Shown one piece after another: positions 1-8,196 of a DNA stretch of 64,000 nt (positions within the stretch are counted from its first letter, which is position 1; every line of letters begins with the position of its first letter). Source of the stretch: JAABUE01 sp037440925. GTDB taxonomy: Bacteria; Chloroflexota; Anaerolineae; Anaerolineales; Villigracilaceae. The notes under the pieces are model-generated. The model made no database searches, was not told the DNA's origin, and saw only the letters and a list, made by a program, of their open reading frames with translations. The translations under genes were made by a program, and so were the position numbers. The stretch covers positions 21,366 through 85,365 of the forward strand of contig JBBITF010000005.1 in the NCBI GenBank assembly GCA_037440925.1. Direction: 5' to 3'.

Positions 1-2
1 AA

Positions 3-1190
3 ATTCCCTTCCACACGGTGTACCTGCACGGCCTGATCCGCGACGAGCACGGCAAGAAGATGAGCAAATCCTACGGCAACGTCATTGATCCGCTGCAAGT
101 CATGGACGAACTTGGCACCGACGCCTTGCGTTTCACCTTGCTGGTAGGCTCCACGCCGGGCAATGACATGAACCTCTCGCTCAGCAAGGTAGAGGCCAAC
201 CGCAATTTTGCCAACAAGATTTGGAATGCCGGCAGGTTTGTGATTAATGCGGTGAATGCGCTGGAGGGTGCAGGGAAAGAGGTAGACAGGTACACAGGTA
301 CACAGGTAGACAAGTACATTGGAAAGTGGACACTGGCTGACTCTTGGATCTGGGCGCGCCTGCAAGCCCTCATCCGCGACGTAGAGCGCCTGTTCCAGAC
401 CTTCCAATATGGACAGGCCGGGCAGTTGATCTATGATTTCTTCTGGTCCGATTTTGCAGACTGGTACGTGGAGATTGCCAAAGGACAAATGCAGAGAGAA
501 GAGAACAGGGAACAGACGGTAGTGACGCTGGCGCGGGTGATGGATATTTGTTTGCGCCTGCTGCATCCCTTCACGCCATTTGTAACAGAAGAGATTTGGG
601 GACACCTCCGCCAGGCACTCCTCACATCCCCTATCTCCTATCTTGCTGCCGATTGGCCCAACGCCCTCATCATCACCCGTTGGCCCGAGCCGCGCGAACC
701 CGAAGGCTGGGAAGCGGGCAAGATTGCCGACTTCGAGTTGCTCCAAGACATCGTGCGCTCCATCCGCAACCTGCGGGCAGAGAAGGGTGTGGCTCCATCG
801 AAGCGCATCGCCGCGACCATCGCAGGCGGCGTGAAGACCTCCCTGCTGCAAGAGCAGGCTGAGACGCTGGCCTCCCTGGCAGGGCTCGACCATTCCCTGC
901 TCTCTATTCTCTCCTCTCTCCCTTCCAAACCCGAAAACGCGGCGGCGCTGGTGGTTGGCGCAGTCGAAATCTACCTGCCGCTTTCCGGCCTGGTGAACCT
1001 GGAGGCTGAGCGCGCCCGCCTGCAAAAAGACCTGGCCGAGGCCGAAGCGCACATCCAGCGGCTGGAAAAACTGCTCGCCAGCGACTTTGCGAAGAAAGCG
1101 CCTGCACCTATCGTCCAAAAGGAGCGCGACAAACTGACCGGCTTCCAGGAGACGGCGGAAAAATTACGCCGCCAATTGAACGCGACGTGA
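3..1190 (+). CDS. valS: Valine--tRNA ligase, C-terminal part (5' end outside window)
   Basis: The reading frame is open from the window edge, so about 395 C-terminal residues are present. It charges tRNA-Val with valine in the cytosol. The class I signature KMSKS is visible close to the fragment start (frame GKKMSKSYGNVIDPL), followed by the anticodon-binding helical domain (LRLLHPFTPFVTEEIW) and a C-terminal arm with heptad-like leucines and charged residues (about the last 65 residues), as expected for ValRS. Four stretches look unlike normal ValRS and coincide with low-complexity repeat DNA: around 281-325, 487-522, 612-655 and 893-930. The frame stays open through all four, so they would be translated as short surface insertions. 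The gene ends before a hairpin at 1214-1258. Confidence 0.95.
   Translation: MPFHTVYLHGLIRDEHGKKMSKSYGNVIDPLQVMDELGTDALRFTLLVGSTPGNDMNLSLSKVEANRNFANKIWNAGRFVINAVNALEGAGKEVDRYTGTQVDKYIGKWTLADSWIWARLQALIRDVERLFQTFQYGQAGQLIYDFFWSDFADWYVEIAKGQMQREENREQTVVTLARVMDICLRLLHPFTPFVTEEIWGHLRQALLTSPISYLAADWPNALIITRWPEPREPEGWEAGKIADFELLQDIVRSIRNLRAEKGVAPSKRIAATIAGGVKTSLLQEQAETLASLAGLDHSLLSILSSLPSKPENAAALVVGAVEIYLPLSGLVNLEAERARLQKDLAEAEAHIQRLEKLLASDFAKKAPAPIVQKERDKLTGFQETAEKLRRQLNAT
281..319 (+). repeat. GGTAGACA/GGTACACA octamer repeat inside valS
   Basis: Four to five tandem copies of an 8-base unit (GGTAGACA, GGTACACA) lie within the valS reading frame and encode a DRYTGTQVDKY-like segment. The same octamer array occurs between genes at 48791-48829 and 57221-57255. 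Confidence 0.8.
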
Positions 1191-1213
1191 CGTGAGTTTG
1201 GGATAGACCGTTG

Positions 1214-1258
1214 AAACGTCCCGAAGGTTTTACAGAACACCGAACCTTCGGGGCGTTT
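1214..1258 (+). terminator. Hairpin after valS, probable terminator
   Basis: The arms 1214-1229 and 1243-1258 are complementary over 16 bases with one G-U pair (core CCCGAAGGTT / AACCTTCGGG). Only a short T run follows (GTTTGTT), so termination strength is uncertain. The left arm with its upstream context ACCGTTGA is similar to the hairpin region at 26534-26563, so it may belong to a dispersed family. Confidence 0.6.
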
Positions 1259-1287
1259 GTTCTGCTTACAAATGACGCTACTGCAAT

Positions 1288-1334
1288 GTACCGCCGACCT
1301 GTGGTCGGCCCTGGCAGGCAAAGCCTGGCGGTAC
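1288..1334. repeat. Cruciform-like palindromic element
   Basis: The outer arms GTACCG and CGGTAC enclose two internal stems, CCGACC/GGTCGG and CAGGC/GCCTG, giving a three-way fold. It looks like a REP-type palindrome. No gene is seen in the 1191-1493 gap apart from this element, the hairpin before it and a promoter. Confidence 0.55.
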
Positions 1335-1390
1335 GATTTGCGGGCATACATTAAAACTTTGAAAAGCCCTGACCTTCTAAAATTCAGCCT

Positions 1391-1418
1391 TTGAATTTTG
1401 ACTTGGATGGGATATAAT
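1391..1418 (+). promoter_or_regulatory. Predicted promoter of the 1494 methyltransferase
   Basis: The -35 element TTGAAT (1391-1396) and -10 element TATAAT (1413-1418) are 16 bases apart. The ATG follows 75 bases downstream, with GAGGAG at 1483-1488 as ribosome binding site. Confidence 0.6.
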
Positions 1419-1493
1419 CCCCGCCATTACACAAGCCTGCTAATGATGTTAAGTCCTTTTGGGCCAATTGCTGAATAAGCGCGAGGAGAAATC

Positions 1494-2297
1494 ATGAAAA
1501 TCAACTACCAGGAAACCAGCCAAGACCTTTTGAAACGCATTGACCTCCACGAAAAATACGGCGCCCGCAACATTGACGTATGGACAACCGAGATACTACA
1601 ACCTCAACCCGGTCATAAAATCCTCGACGTGGGCTGCGGAGCCGGCAAGCAATGTTTCTTGTACAGTGACTATACGAGTGGCAAAGCCAGCATCATCGGC
1701 GGCGATTTCTCAGAGGAACTGCTCGACAAGGCACGCGCAAAACTGGCCGAGCGCGGCGACCAAAACATCACCTTCCAATTCCTCGACTTCAACCGCCCAT
1801 TCGACTTCGAGAACGATACTTTCGACCTGGTCACCTCGGCCTTTGCCATTTACTACGCCTCCGACCTCGACTTTACCTTCCGCGAGGCGCACCGCGTCCT
1901 CAAACCTGGCGGACGGTTGTTCGTCACCGGACCGCTGCCCGAAAACAAGAAAATGTTCTACGACATCATCAAGGAAGCCTCCCACAAGCCCATCCCCCCC
2001 ATGCCTGGCTCCAGCCGTTTCAAGGGCGAAATTTACCAAACCATTGCAAGCATTTTCTCCAAAACCGAACTGCTCACCTTTGAAAACCCGCTCACCTTCC
2101 CTGAAGTGCAACCGTTCATAGAATATGTGCGCGCCTCGCTCTCGGAGGATCGTAAATTGTGGACCTCCATGTTCAACGGCAAGGACGAGTACGAAGCCCT
2201 CATCGGCAAGATTGAAGCCGTGGCCTCTCGTTGGTTGGCCCGCGATGGCAAACTCGTGATGACCAAAGTGGTCGGCGGCATCCTGGCCACCAAATAA
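1494..2297 (+). CDS. Class I SAM-dependent methyltransferase (UbiE/Methyltransf_11 type)
   Basis: 267 residues. The Rossmann-type SAM site is clear: ILDVGCGAGKQC at about 43-54 (motif I), an acidic end of strand 2 near GGDFSEE, and FDLVTSAFAIYY followed by VLKPGGRLFVTGPLPEN (post-II and motif III). The substrate cannot be read from the sequence. The ATG has a good GAGGAG site and its own predicted promoter. The C-terminal 100 residues, unlike UbiE, carry an extra helical portion (FKGEIYQTIASIFSK). It is followed by an array of heptamer repeats and a PIG-L deacetylase in the same direction; a shared role in modifying a glycan or small molecule is only a guess. Confidence 0.85.
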   Translation: MKINYQETSQDLLKRIDLHEKYGARNIDVWTTEILQPQPGHKILDVGCGAGKQCFLYSDYTSGKASIIGGDFSEELLDKARAKLAERGDQNITFQFLDFNRPFDFENDTFDLVTSAFAIYYASDLDFTFREAHRVLKPGGRLFVTGPLPENKKMFYDIIKEASHKPIPPMPGSSRFKGEIYQTIASIFSKTELLTFENPLTFPEVQPFIEYVRASLSEDRKLWTSMFNGKDEYEALIGKIEAVASRWLARDGKLVMTKVVGGILATK

Positions 2298-2309
2298 CCC
2301 CTGCGCCTC

Positions 2310-2440
2310 TCGCCTCACGCCTCACGTTTCACGTTTCACGTTTCACGTTTCACGCCTTTCGCCTCACGCCTACCGCTTCACGCTTCACGTTTCACGCCTT
2401 TCGCCTCACGCCTACCGCTTCACGTTTCACGCCTCACGCA
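2310..2440 (+). repeat. Degenerate heptamer array, unit TCACGYY
   Basis: About 18 consecutive 7-base units (TCACGCC, TCACGTT, TTTCGCC, TACCGCT, TCACGCT) in register. The array fills the gap before the PIG-L gene. Related arrays, in either orientation, are at 24134-24194, 31469-31508, 56103-56147 and 59032-59080, and a short one lies inside thiP near 57453-57482. This is the layout of short tandemly repeated repetitive (STRR) sequences. Confidence 0.85.
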
Positions 2441-2453
2441 TCCCCTCCCTCCC

Positions 2454-3098
2454 ATGATCTTCTACGGCAAACGCATTCTCTTCCTCGGCGCGCACCCTGA
2501 CGACATCGAATTGGGGGCGGGCGCCTTGATTCACAACATACGCGGCAAGTGCGAAATCTTGTGCGCCACCCTCTCGGACAACCAGAAAAACCCCGATTTG
2601 AGCCGTCTGGTGGAAGAACACCGCGCCAGCATGTCCATCCTGGGCATACCGCCAGAGCGCGACCTGCTCGAAACCTTTGAAACTCGAAAATTCCCCGATG
2701 CCCGCCAGGAAGTGCTGGAATATCTGCTCCGTTTGCGGCGCTCCTTCCAGCCAGAAATCGTCTTCTGTCACAGCCCAAACGATATCCACCAAGACCACAA
2801 CGTCGTCACGCAAGAGGCCTTGCGCGCCTACCGCGGCCTGACCGTACTGGGCTTCGACGTTGTGCGCTCCAGTTACAACTTCTTCCCCCATTTCCTGGTA
2901 GAAGTGACCCAACAAGATGTAGACAAAAAAATCGAGGCCTTGTCACAATACAAGACCTACCACAACAAGTATTATTTCGACCCAGCCTTACTGCGCGCCA
3001 CCATGATTCGCCACGGCGCCTTGGCTGAACGTGATTTCGCAGAAGGCTTCGACATTCTGAGAATTGTCGGCCAATTTGAGCCGTGTCGCCTGCCCTAA
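2454..3098 (+). CDS. PIG-L (LmbE-like) zinc deacetylase
   Basis: 214 residues. The family hydrolyses N-acetyl groups from GlcNAc-type sugars or related conjugates using a zinc ion. The zinc motif AHPDDIELG is at residues 13-21 and the second metal-binding part CHSPNDIHQDHN near 104-115 (the HxxDH-like element). The rest fits the usual 200-250 residue family length. The start ATG has neither a recognisable ribosome binding site nor a -10 box close by, because the heptamer array reaches almost to the start codon; readthrough from the upstream methyltransferase is possible. The natural substrate is unknown. No inositol- or mycothiol-pathway partners sit directly beside it, although an inositol-phosphate synthase lies at 31.5 kb. 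Confidence 0.85.
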   Translation: MIFYGKRILFLGAHPDDIELGAGALIHNIRGKCEILCATLSDNQKNPDLSRLVEEHRASMSILGIPPERDLLETFETRKFPDARQEVLEYLLRLRRSFQPEIVFCHSPNDIHQDHNVVTQEALRAYRGLTVLGFDVVRSSYNFFPHFLVEVTQQDVDKKIEALSQYKTYHNKYYFDPALLRATMIRHGALAERDFAEGFDILRIVGQFEPCRLP

Positions 3099-3137
3099 CC
3101 TTAACCACAAACCGACCCTTCTTCAAAAAATGCGGTC

Positions 3138-4367
3138 CTACTCGTAGCGCAACGCCTCTACCGGCTCCAGGTTCGCAGCGCGGCTGGCAGGATAGATACC
3201 GAAGAACAGGCCCACTGCCGCCGAGAAGAGCGTTGCCAGCAAAATTGCATCCATGCTGACAACCGGGGTGAAATTGGTATCGGTAGCCGCCGCAACCTGC
3301 CCAACGAGATAGGCAATGAACCAGCCAAACAAAATCCCGATGAAACCGCCAAACAAACTCAGCAAAGACGACTCCGTCAGAAACTGAACCAAGATATCAC
3401 GTTTGCGCGCCCCCAGCGCCTTGCGCAATCCAATCTCGCGCGTGCGCTCGGTCACCGAAACCAGCATGATGTTCATAATGCCAATACCGCCCACCAAAAG
3501 CGAAATGCCCGCAATGCCGCCCAAAAAGATGGTCAAGATACTTGTAATGGACTCAAAGGTGGTCAACAAATCGCGCTGCGTAAAAATCGTAAAATCATCC
3601 TCCCCTACCGGCGTGCGGTGACGAGTGCGCAGGATTTGCGAAATCTCTTCGATAGCGCTATCCACCGACTCTGCATCCACCGCCTGAGCCAGAATAATAT
3701 CTACCCGGTCGGAGGCGCTGCGGCGGATCAAGCGCGTTTGCGCGGTACTGAATGGCACGATTACCAGGTCATCCTGACTGCCAAAAGTGCCGCCTCCCTT
3801 CGACTCTAGCGCCCCCAGCACACGAAACGGCTGGCCCTCGATGCGCACCGTCTCGCCGGTAATCCCATCTCGATGGCCGAACAATTTATCGGCCACATCT
3901 GGCCCAATCAACACCACTGAAGCGCGCCCCAAAATATGCTCCTCGGTGATGTACTCTCCTTCAGTAATTTGGTAATTCCTGACCGTAAAATACTCAGGGG
4001 TCACTCCCACAACGCGCGTATTGGCAATTTCGCCCCCAAAAGAGACCTCGGCGCTCCCCTCCAGCGTCGGCGCCACCATGGCCACCGAAGGCGCCTGGAA
4101 AGGATCGGCCATGGCTTGCGCGTCGCCCAGCGTCAACGGCTTGGGGTTGCGGATGGTATCGCTGAAATCGCCGCGAAAAACGAACAACAAATTGGTGCCG
4201 ATGCCGCTGATAGAGCCGGTAATAGACGCTTCTGCGCCGCGTCCGACGGATAACATAGCAATGACCGCTGCCACACCGATGACAATCCCCAGCACAGTCA
4301 ACCCAGAACGCAGTTTATTTCCGTTCAGACTTTCCAATGCCTCCAGGATAGACTGAGTTAGATTCAT
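3138..4367 (-). CDS. MacB/FtsX-type ABC transporter permease
   Basis: 409 residues with the MacB-type layout: an N-terminal membrane helix (LRSGLTVLGIVIGVAAVIAML, about 18-38), a large extracytoplasmic MacB_PCD region (about 45-260), and three C-terminal membrane helices of the FtsX domain with the family pattern REIGLRKALGARKRDI near 315-330. It would transmit force from the ATPase to an extracytoplasmic partner. It is the last gene of a minus-strand operon and overlaps the ATPase by 4 bases (ATGA), so translation is probably coupled. The exported substrate (peptide, lipid, drug) is not evident. Confidence 0.9.
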   Translation of the reverse strand: MNLTQSILEALESLNGNKLRSGLTVLGIVIGVAAVIAMLSVGRGAEASITGSISGIGTNLLFVFRGDFSDTIRNPKPLTLGDAQAMADPFQAPSVAMVAPTLEGSAEVSFGGEIANTRVVGVTPEYFTVRNYQITEGEYITEEHILGRASVVLIGPDVADKLFGHRDGITGETVRIEGQPFRVLGALESKGGGTFGSQDDLVIVPFSTAQTRLIRRSASDRVDIILAQAVDAESVDSAIEEISQILRTRHRTPVGEDDFTIFTQRDLLTTFESITSILTIFLGGIAGISLLVGGIGIMNIMLVSVTERTREIGLRKALGARKRDILVQFLTESSLLSLFGGFIGILFGWFIAYLVGQVAAATDTNFTPVVSMDAILLATLFSAAVGLFFGIYPASRAANLEPVEALRYE

Positions 4368-5131
4368 GCTCTCTCCCTTCTGGACGTGTTCGCCTCTTTC
4401 TCCGCCTTGACCCGCTTCCGCGCCCCCGGCCTCTTCTCAGCCCTGGGATTCTGCTCGCCTTCGTCCAACAATCCGTCTTGCAAGCGGATGACGCGCCCGG
4501 TCTGCGCCGCAATGCGTGGATCGTGCGTCACGATGATCAATGTCGTGCCAAGTTCGCGATTGAGGGACAACAGCAGGTCCATGATTTCCTGGCCTACTTT
4601 GGAATCCAGGTTGCCGGTCGGCTCATCGGCCATGATGATAGAGGGATTATTGATGATAGCGCGCGCAATGGCAACGCGCTGCTGCTGACCGCCAGACAGT
4701 TCTGTCGGGCGGTGATGGATGCGGTCTCCCAGCCCCACTGCTTCCAGGGCTTTGCGGGCGAGGTCGCGCCGCCCGCTGGTCACCCCGGCGTAACGCAAGG
4801 GCAACTCTACATTCGCCAACGCCGAAACACGCGAGAGCAGGTTGAAACTCTGAAAAACGAACCCCACCTTGCGATTACGGATACGAGCCAACTGGTCGTC
4901 CGTCAGGCTAGATACCAGTTCGCCGTCCAGATAATATTCGCCCGAGGTCGGCCTATCTAAACAACCCAACATGTTCATCAGGGTAGACTTGCCAGAGCCA
5001 GAAGGCCCCATAATAGAAACCACCTCGCCGCGCCCGATATCGAACGAAACGCCGCGCAGGGCGTGGACTTCGACCTCGCCCATGCGGTAAATTTTTGTCA
5101 TATCACGTACTGCGATGACACGATCCATCAT
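4364..5131 (-). CDS. MacB/LolD-type ABC transporter ATP-binding protein
   Basis: The ATPase of a MacAB-like export system. Walker A GPSGSGKST, signature LSGGQQQRVAIARA and Walker B IIMADEPTGNLD are all present with a normal D-loop and switch histidine (IVTHD). Two adjacent start codons at 5131 and 5128 follow the adaptor stop by only a few bases; a longer reading from 5158 would overlap the adaptor gene and is less likely. The C-terminus has an unusual tail of about 30 residues rich in Lys, Arg and Glu after the normal end of the LolD/MacB family. It sits between the adaptor and permease genes, as in macAB-like operons. Confidence 0.92.
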   Translation of the reverse strand: MMDRVIAVRDMTKIYRMGEVEVHALRGVSFDIGRGEVVSIMGPSGSGKSTLMNMLGCLDRPTSGEYYLDGELVSSLTDDQLARIRNRKVGFVFQSFNLLSRVSALANVELPLRYAGVTSGRRDLARKALEAVGLGDRIHHRPTELSGGQQQRVAIARAIINNPSIIMADEPTGNLDSKVGQEIMDLLLSLNRELGTTLIIVTHDPRIAAQTGRVIRLQDGLLDEGEQNPRAEKRPGARKRVKAEKEANTSRRERA

Positions 5132-5135
5132 AGGT

Positions 5136-6428
5136 TTACCGTGCAAAGGGCGGTCCACTGCCTGTCAGGTCGGCGGTGGGATTCAAAAGAATGAGGTCGC
5201 CCTCCTTCAAGTCGCCGCCTACCACCACGCTCATCGTATCAGATGAGGCGCCCAAACGAATTTCCACTTTCTTGGGTTTGCCATCCTCGCCGATGACGAA
5301 GACCACGCGGTCCCCGTCTACCAGCCGCACGGCGCGATTCGGCACTAAGACCGCATCCTTGATTTCTTTGACCACAATATTGACCGCAGCCGTCATACCG
5401 GGTTTGACCAGTTCATCAGGATTAATCAACTCCACAGTTACGGTAAAGTTCACCATCCCGCCGGCCACCGTGCCGGCCTGAGCCACCTTGGTCACTTTCC
5501 CTTGATATTCTTTGCCCAAAATGGCATCGAAGGTCAAAGAGACTGCCTGCCCAACCGCTACACTGTTGATGTCCACCTCCGAGAGTTCGACATCCACCAG
5601 CAGGCTGCGCAAATCGTCTATGCGAAAGGCCAAAGTGCCGGCTGTCACCTGGTCGCCGGGCAGGGGAATGGCCTCGGTAACGGTACCGGCAAAGGGGGCG
5701 GTCAGACGCGCAAGGTCAAGGGTAGCCTGAGCGGCATCCACACGCGCCTGGGCTGCGGCCAAGTCATCCGCGTTGGGGCCGTTTTCCACCCGCTCATAGG
5801 CGCGTTTGGCGTCTTCATATTGGGCTTGCTTCAAAGCCAGGTCAGCATCCGCTTTTTCGATTTCTTCGGCAGTGGCTTCGCTTTTATACGTCTTGGTCTT
5901 CGGCACCTGCACGGGCAGGCCATTCACGATTTCGGTCACCATGTGGACTTCGGTGCGTTCGAGCGGGTAATTCAGAGACTGACGGTAGTCATAGGCCTTT
6001 TCAAAGGCTTCTCTGGCTTTGCGCAAAGCAACCCAGGCCTGCGCACGAGCGGTGTCCGATTTTTGCAAATCCTCTAAAGCGCGTTGCGCCGAAACCAATT
6101 CCGCCTCTGCCAGAATGATAGATTGGGGGAGAGAGGTCTTGACCAACGAAGCCAGCACATCGCCCGTTTTCACGGCATCTCCAATCTGTACGTTGACTTT
6201 TTCGACCGTGCCGGAGGTCTGCCAACCCAAGATAGCCGTTTGCCGGGCGCGCACGCTGCCGGTAGCGCCGACGGTGGCGGTCAAGTCGCCGCGCCCTACC
6301 GTAGCGGTTTGGAATTGCTCCTGCGGGCCGCCTGAGCGTGGACGAAGAACCATGAACAGGAGAAGCAGCAAGAGCAAAACTGCCGCCGGTATGACAATTT
6401 TCTTCCTTTTTTTGATGAATTCGATCAT
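5136..6428 (-). CDS. Efflux adaptor subunit, MacA/HlyD (membrane fusion protein) family
   Basis: About 430 residues. It begins with a short cytoplasmic tail (IEFIKKRKK) and one membrane anchor (IVIPAAVLLLLLLLFMVL), then a biotinyl-lipoyl-like domain (GTVEKVNVQIGDAVKTGDVLASL), an alpha hairpin rich in Ala, Glu and Lys (about 110-230), and a beta-barrel with the second lipoyl half (APFAGTVTEAIPLPGDQV). The start at 6428 is chosen for its GGAGG site; an in-frame start at 6461 lacks one. The gene is first in an adaptor-ATPase-permease operon. The alpha hairpin carries a lysine-rich insertion around KTKTYKSEATAEE. In a one-membrane (monoderm) Chloroflexota cell it would act on the outer face of the membrane. 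Confidence 0.9.
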   Translation of the reverse strand: MIEFIKKRKKIVIPAAVLLLLLLLFMVLRPRSGGPQEQFQTATVGRGDLTATVGATGSVRARQTAILGWQTSGTVEKVNVQIGDAVKTGDVLASLVKTSLPQSIILAEAELVSAQRALEDLQKSDTARAQAWVALRKAREAFEKAYDYRQSLNYPLERTEVHMVTEIVNGLPVQVPKTKTYKSEATAEEIEKADADLALKQAQYEDAKRAYERVENGPNADDLAAAQARVDAAQATLDLARLTAPFAGTVTEAIPLPGDQVTAGTLAFRIDDLRSLLVDVELSEVDINSVAVGQAVSLTFDAILGKEYQGKVTKVAQAGTVAGGMVNFTVTVELINPDELVKPGMTAAVNIVVKEIKDAVLVPNRAVRLVDGDRVVFVIGEDGKPKKVEIRLGASSDTMSVVVGGDLKEGDLILLNPTADLTGSGPPFAR

Positions 6429-6539
6429 GAGCGTTCCTCCGCAGGGGGGCCACCCTGCCAAAACTCGATTTTACCTTACTCTATAAAAAAATTGCCGATA
6501 GAAAGGCAGATTTAATACCAAAATCTTACAGATCAAAAA

Positions 6540-6553
6540 GTGACACTTGTCAC
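6540..6553. promoter_or_regulatory. Candidate operator, GTGACA-N2-TGTCAC
   Basis: An inverted repeat with 2-base spacing lies in the intergenic region between the divergent MacA-like adaptor and the 6740 oxidoreductase. A further GTGACA half-site is at 6562-6567. The binding protein is unknown. Confidence 0.35.
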
Positions 6554-6630
6554 GCGCATTGGTGACATCTTAATCTGCCTGCCTACGCGAAGAATGAGTA
6601 TCATCGCCTCACTTTTATTGGCAAAAGGCG

Positions 6631-6707
6631 CCTCTCAAAAAGCAAGTGAGCAGATGGGGCGGCGCGCAGCGCGCCTCAAACATCTTGCGCCCAGGTTGAT
6701 TGAGAGG
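6631..6707 (+). promoter_or_regulatory. Candidate structured 5' leader of the 6740 oxidoreductase
   Basis: A perfect 8-bp long-range pairing CCTCTCAA (6631-6638) / TTGAGAGG (6700-6707) encloses a GC-rich hairpin GGCGCGC/GCGCGCC and two crossing helices, AGATG/CATCT (6652-6656 with 6681-6685) and GGGCG/CGCCC (6657-6661 with 6688-6692). The last two would form a pseudoknot or exclude each other. It ends 32 bases before the start codon. No known riboswitch class was recognised. Confidence 0.4.
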
Positions 6708-6739
6708 ATGCTCGGCAAGAGTAGATTTGGAGGTTCGGT

Positions 6740-8179
6740 ATGCAGGCTGTCCCCAGCGAGTCCCTAGAAATTGATCGCAAGGAACGTGTCAACAAGCCCT
6801 TTTTTGACTTGGATCTACGCCGCTGCGATATTCGCATTTGCGATTTCGAGGATGTCGTTATCGAGTTCACCCCTGAGCGTGCCATGGCGCAAGCCGCGCG
6901 CTGTATCCATTGCCCGGACCCGGCGCCTTGTATGGTAGCCTGCCCGGTCCATAACGACATCCCCTCCGCCATGTGGTTGATCGAACAAGGTCGCTTCGCA
7001 GATGCGGCAGACCTGTACCACCAAACCAGTTCCCTGCCCGAAATTTGCGGGCGGGTTTGCCCGCATGAATCCTTATGCCAGGGTTCCTGTGTACTCAACA
7101 AACACCATGAGCCTGTGCTATGCGGCGAATTAGAAGTCTTTGCGGTAGATTATAAACGCCGCGCCGAAGGTCATACCATCCCTGTAGGCACACCGACCGG
7201 CAAAAAAGTAGCCATTATCGGCGCCGGCCCGGCCGGCCTGGGTTGCGCGGAGCAGTTGCTCCAGATGGGACATGAAGTGACCCTCTTCGAGTCCAAACCT
7301 GCGCCTGGCGGCCTGCTGGTGTATGGCATTCCCAATTTCAAACTGCCCAAGAAAGTGTGGGCCGAAAAATGGCTCGAATTCGAGCGCGCCGGTGTCCACT
7401 TCGTTCCCAATACTTACATTGGCAAAGACAAGACGATAGACGACTTGTTCAAAGAAGGCTTCGATGTGGTTTTTATCGGCGTTGGCTCAGAAGTGGACGC
7501 AAAAATGGAGGATACGCCCGGCGCCGACCTGCCCGGCGTCTATAAGGCCACCGATTTCCTCATCCGCAGCAACGTAGAACCCAGTCTGCTGCCCGAAAAC
7601 ATGAGGACTCCGCTCGAAGTAGGCAAGCATGTGGTGGTCATCGGCGGCGGCGATACCGCTTCTGACTGCTTGCGCACCGCTCTGCGGCTGGGCTGTGAGG
7701 AAGTGACCTGTCTGTACCGCCGCACGGAAAAGGAAATGCCCGGCGGCAAGAAAGACCGCAAAATGGCCAAGGATGAGGGCGCAAAATACCGCTTCCTGAC
7801 CCAGCCGGTGAAATTCATTGCCGGGGAAGATGGCAAACTGGCAGCGGTAGAGTGCATCGAAATGAAACTGGGCGAACCAGACGAAAAAGGCCGCCGTCGC
7901 CCCGTCCCCGTAGAAGGCTCTAACTTCAGCATCGCCTGTGACACGGCCATCCTGGCGCTGGGCTACTGGCCCGATCCCATCATCGGCAAGACCACCCCAG
8001 ACCTGGAAACCCACAACTGGGGACTGATCAAGGTGATAGACAAAGAAACCGGTCAGACCAGCCGCGAGGGCGTTTTCTCGGCCGGCGACTGTGTGACCGG
8101 CCCTGACCTGGTGGTGACCGCCATGCGCGGCGGACGCAAAGCAGCCAAAGCCATTGACGCATACCTGAGAAGCAAGTAA
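6740..8179 (+). CDS. NAD(P)-dependent glutamate synthase small subunit-like oxidoreductase (GltD/NfnB family)
   Basis: 479 residues. An N-terminal iron-sulfur region contains clustered cysteines (CIHCPDPAPCMVACPVHNDIP near 54-74 and CGRVCPHESLCQGSC near 97-111), followed by the FAD site VAIIGAGPAGLGCAEQL (about 156-172) and the NAD(P) site VVVIGGGDTASDC (about 298-310). This family passes electrons from NADPH via FAD and Fe-S centres to a partner such as GltB; length and domain order are normal. GGAGGT precedes the ATG. No large glutamate synthase subunit lies in the window, so it may act as a lone subunit, an Nfn-like protein, or with a partner elsewhere. Confidence 0.88.
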   Translation: MQAVPSESLEIDRKERVNKPFFDLDLRRCDIRICDFEDVVIEFTPERAMAQAARCIHCPDPAPCMVACPVHNDIPSAMWLIEQGRFADAADLYHQTSSLPEICGRVCPHESLCQGSCVLNKHHEPVLCGELEVFAVDYKRRAEGHTIPVGTPTGKKVAIIGAGPAGLGCAEQLLQMGHEVTLFESKPAPGGLLVYGIPNFKLPKKVWAEKWLEFERAGVHFVPNTYIGKDKTIDDLFKEGFDVVFIGVGSEVDAKMEDTPGADLPGVYKATDFLIRSNVEPSLLPENMRTPLEVGKHVVVIGGGDTASDCLRTALRLGCEEVTCLYRRTEKEMPGGKKDRKMAKDEGAKYRFLTQPVKFIAGEDGKLAAVECIEMKLGEPDEKGRRRPVPVEGSNFSIACDTAILALGYWPDPIIGKTTPDLETHNWGLIKVIDKETGQTSREGVFSAGDCVTGPDLVVTAMRGGRKAAKAIDAYLRSK

Positions 8180-8196
8180 TGGATTAGACTGAAAAA

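Noticed and set aside
1710..2318. Long minus-strand open frame opposite the 1494 methyltransferase
   Set aside because: It mirrors the codon pattern of the real gene and shows no domain; the plus-strand frame has SAM motifs, promoter and ribosome binding site.
2231..2500. Plus-strand ORF across the TCACGYY heptamers
   Set aside because: The peptide is a translation of the repeat (FTFHAFRLTP period) overlapping two real genes.
4364..5158. Start of the MacB-like ATPase at 5158
   Set aside because: It would overlap the adaptor end by 23 bases and add residues absent from the family; starts at 5131/5128 are better placed.
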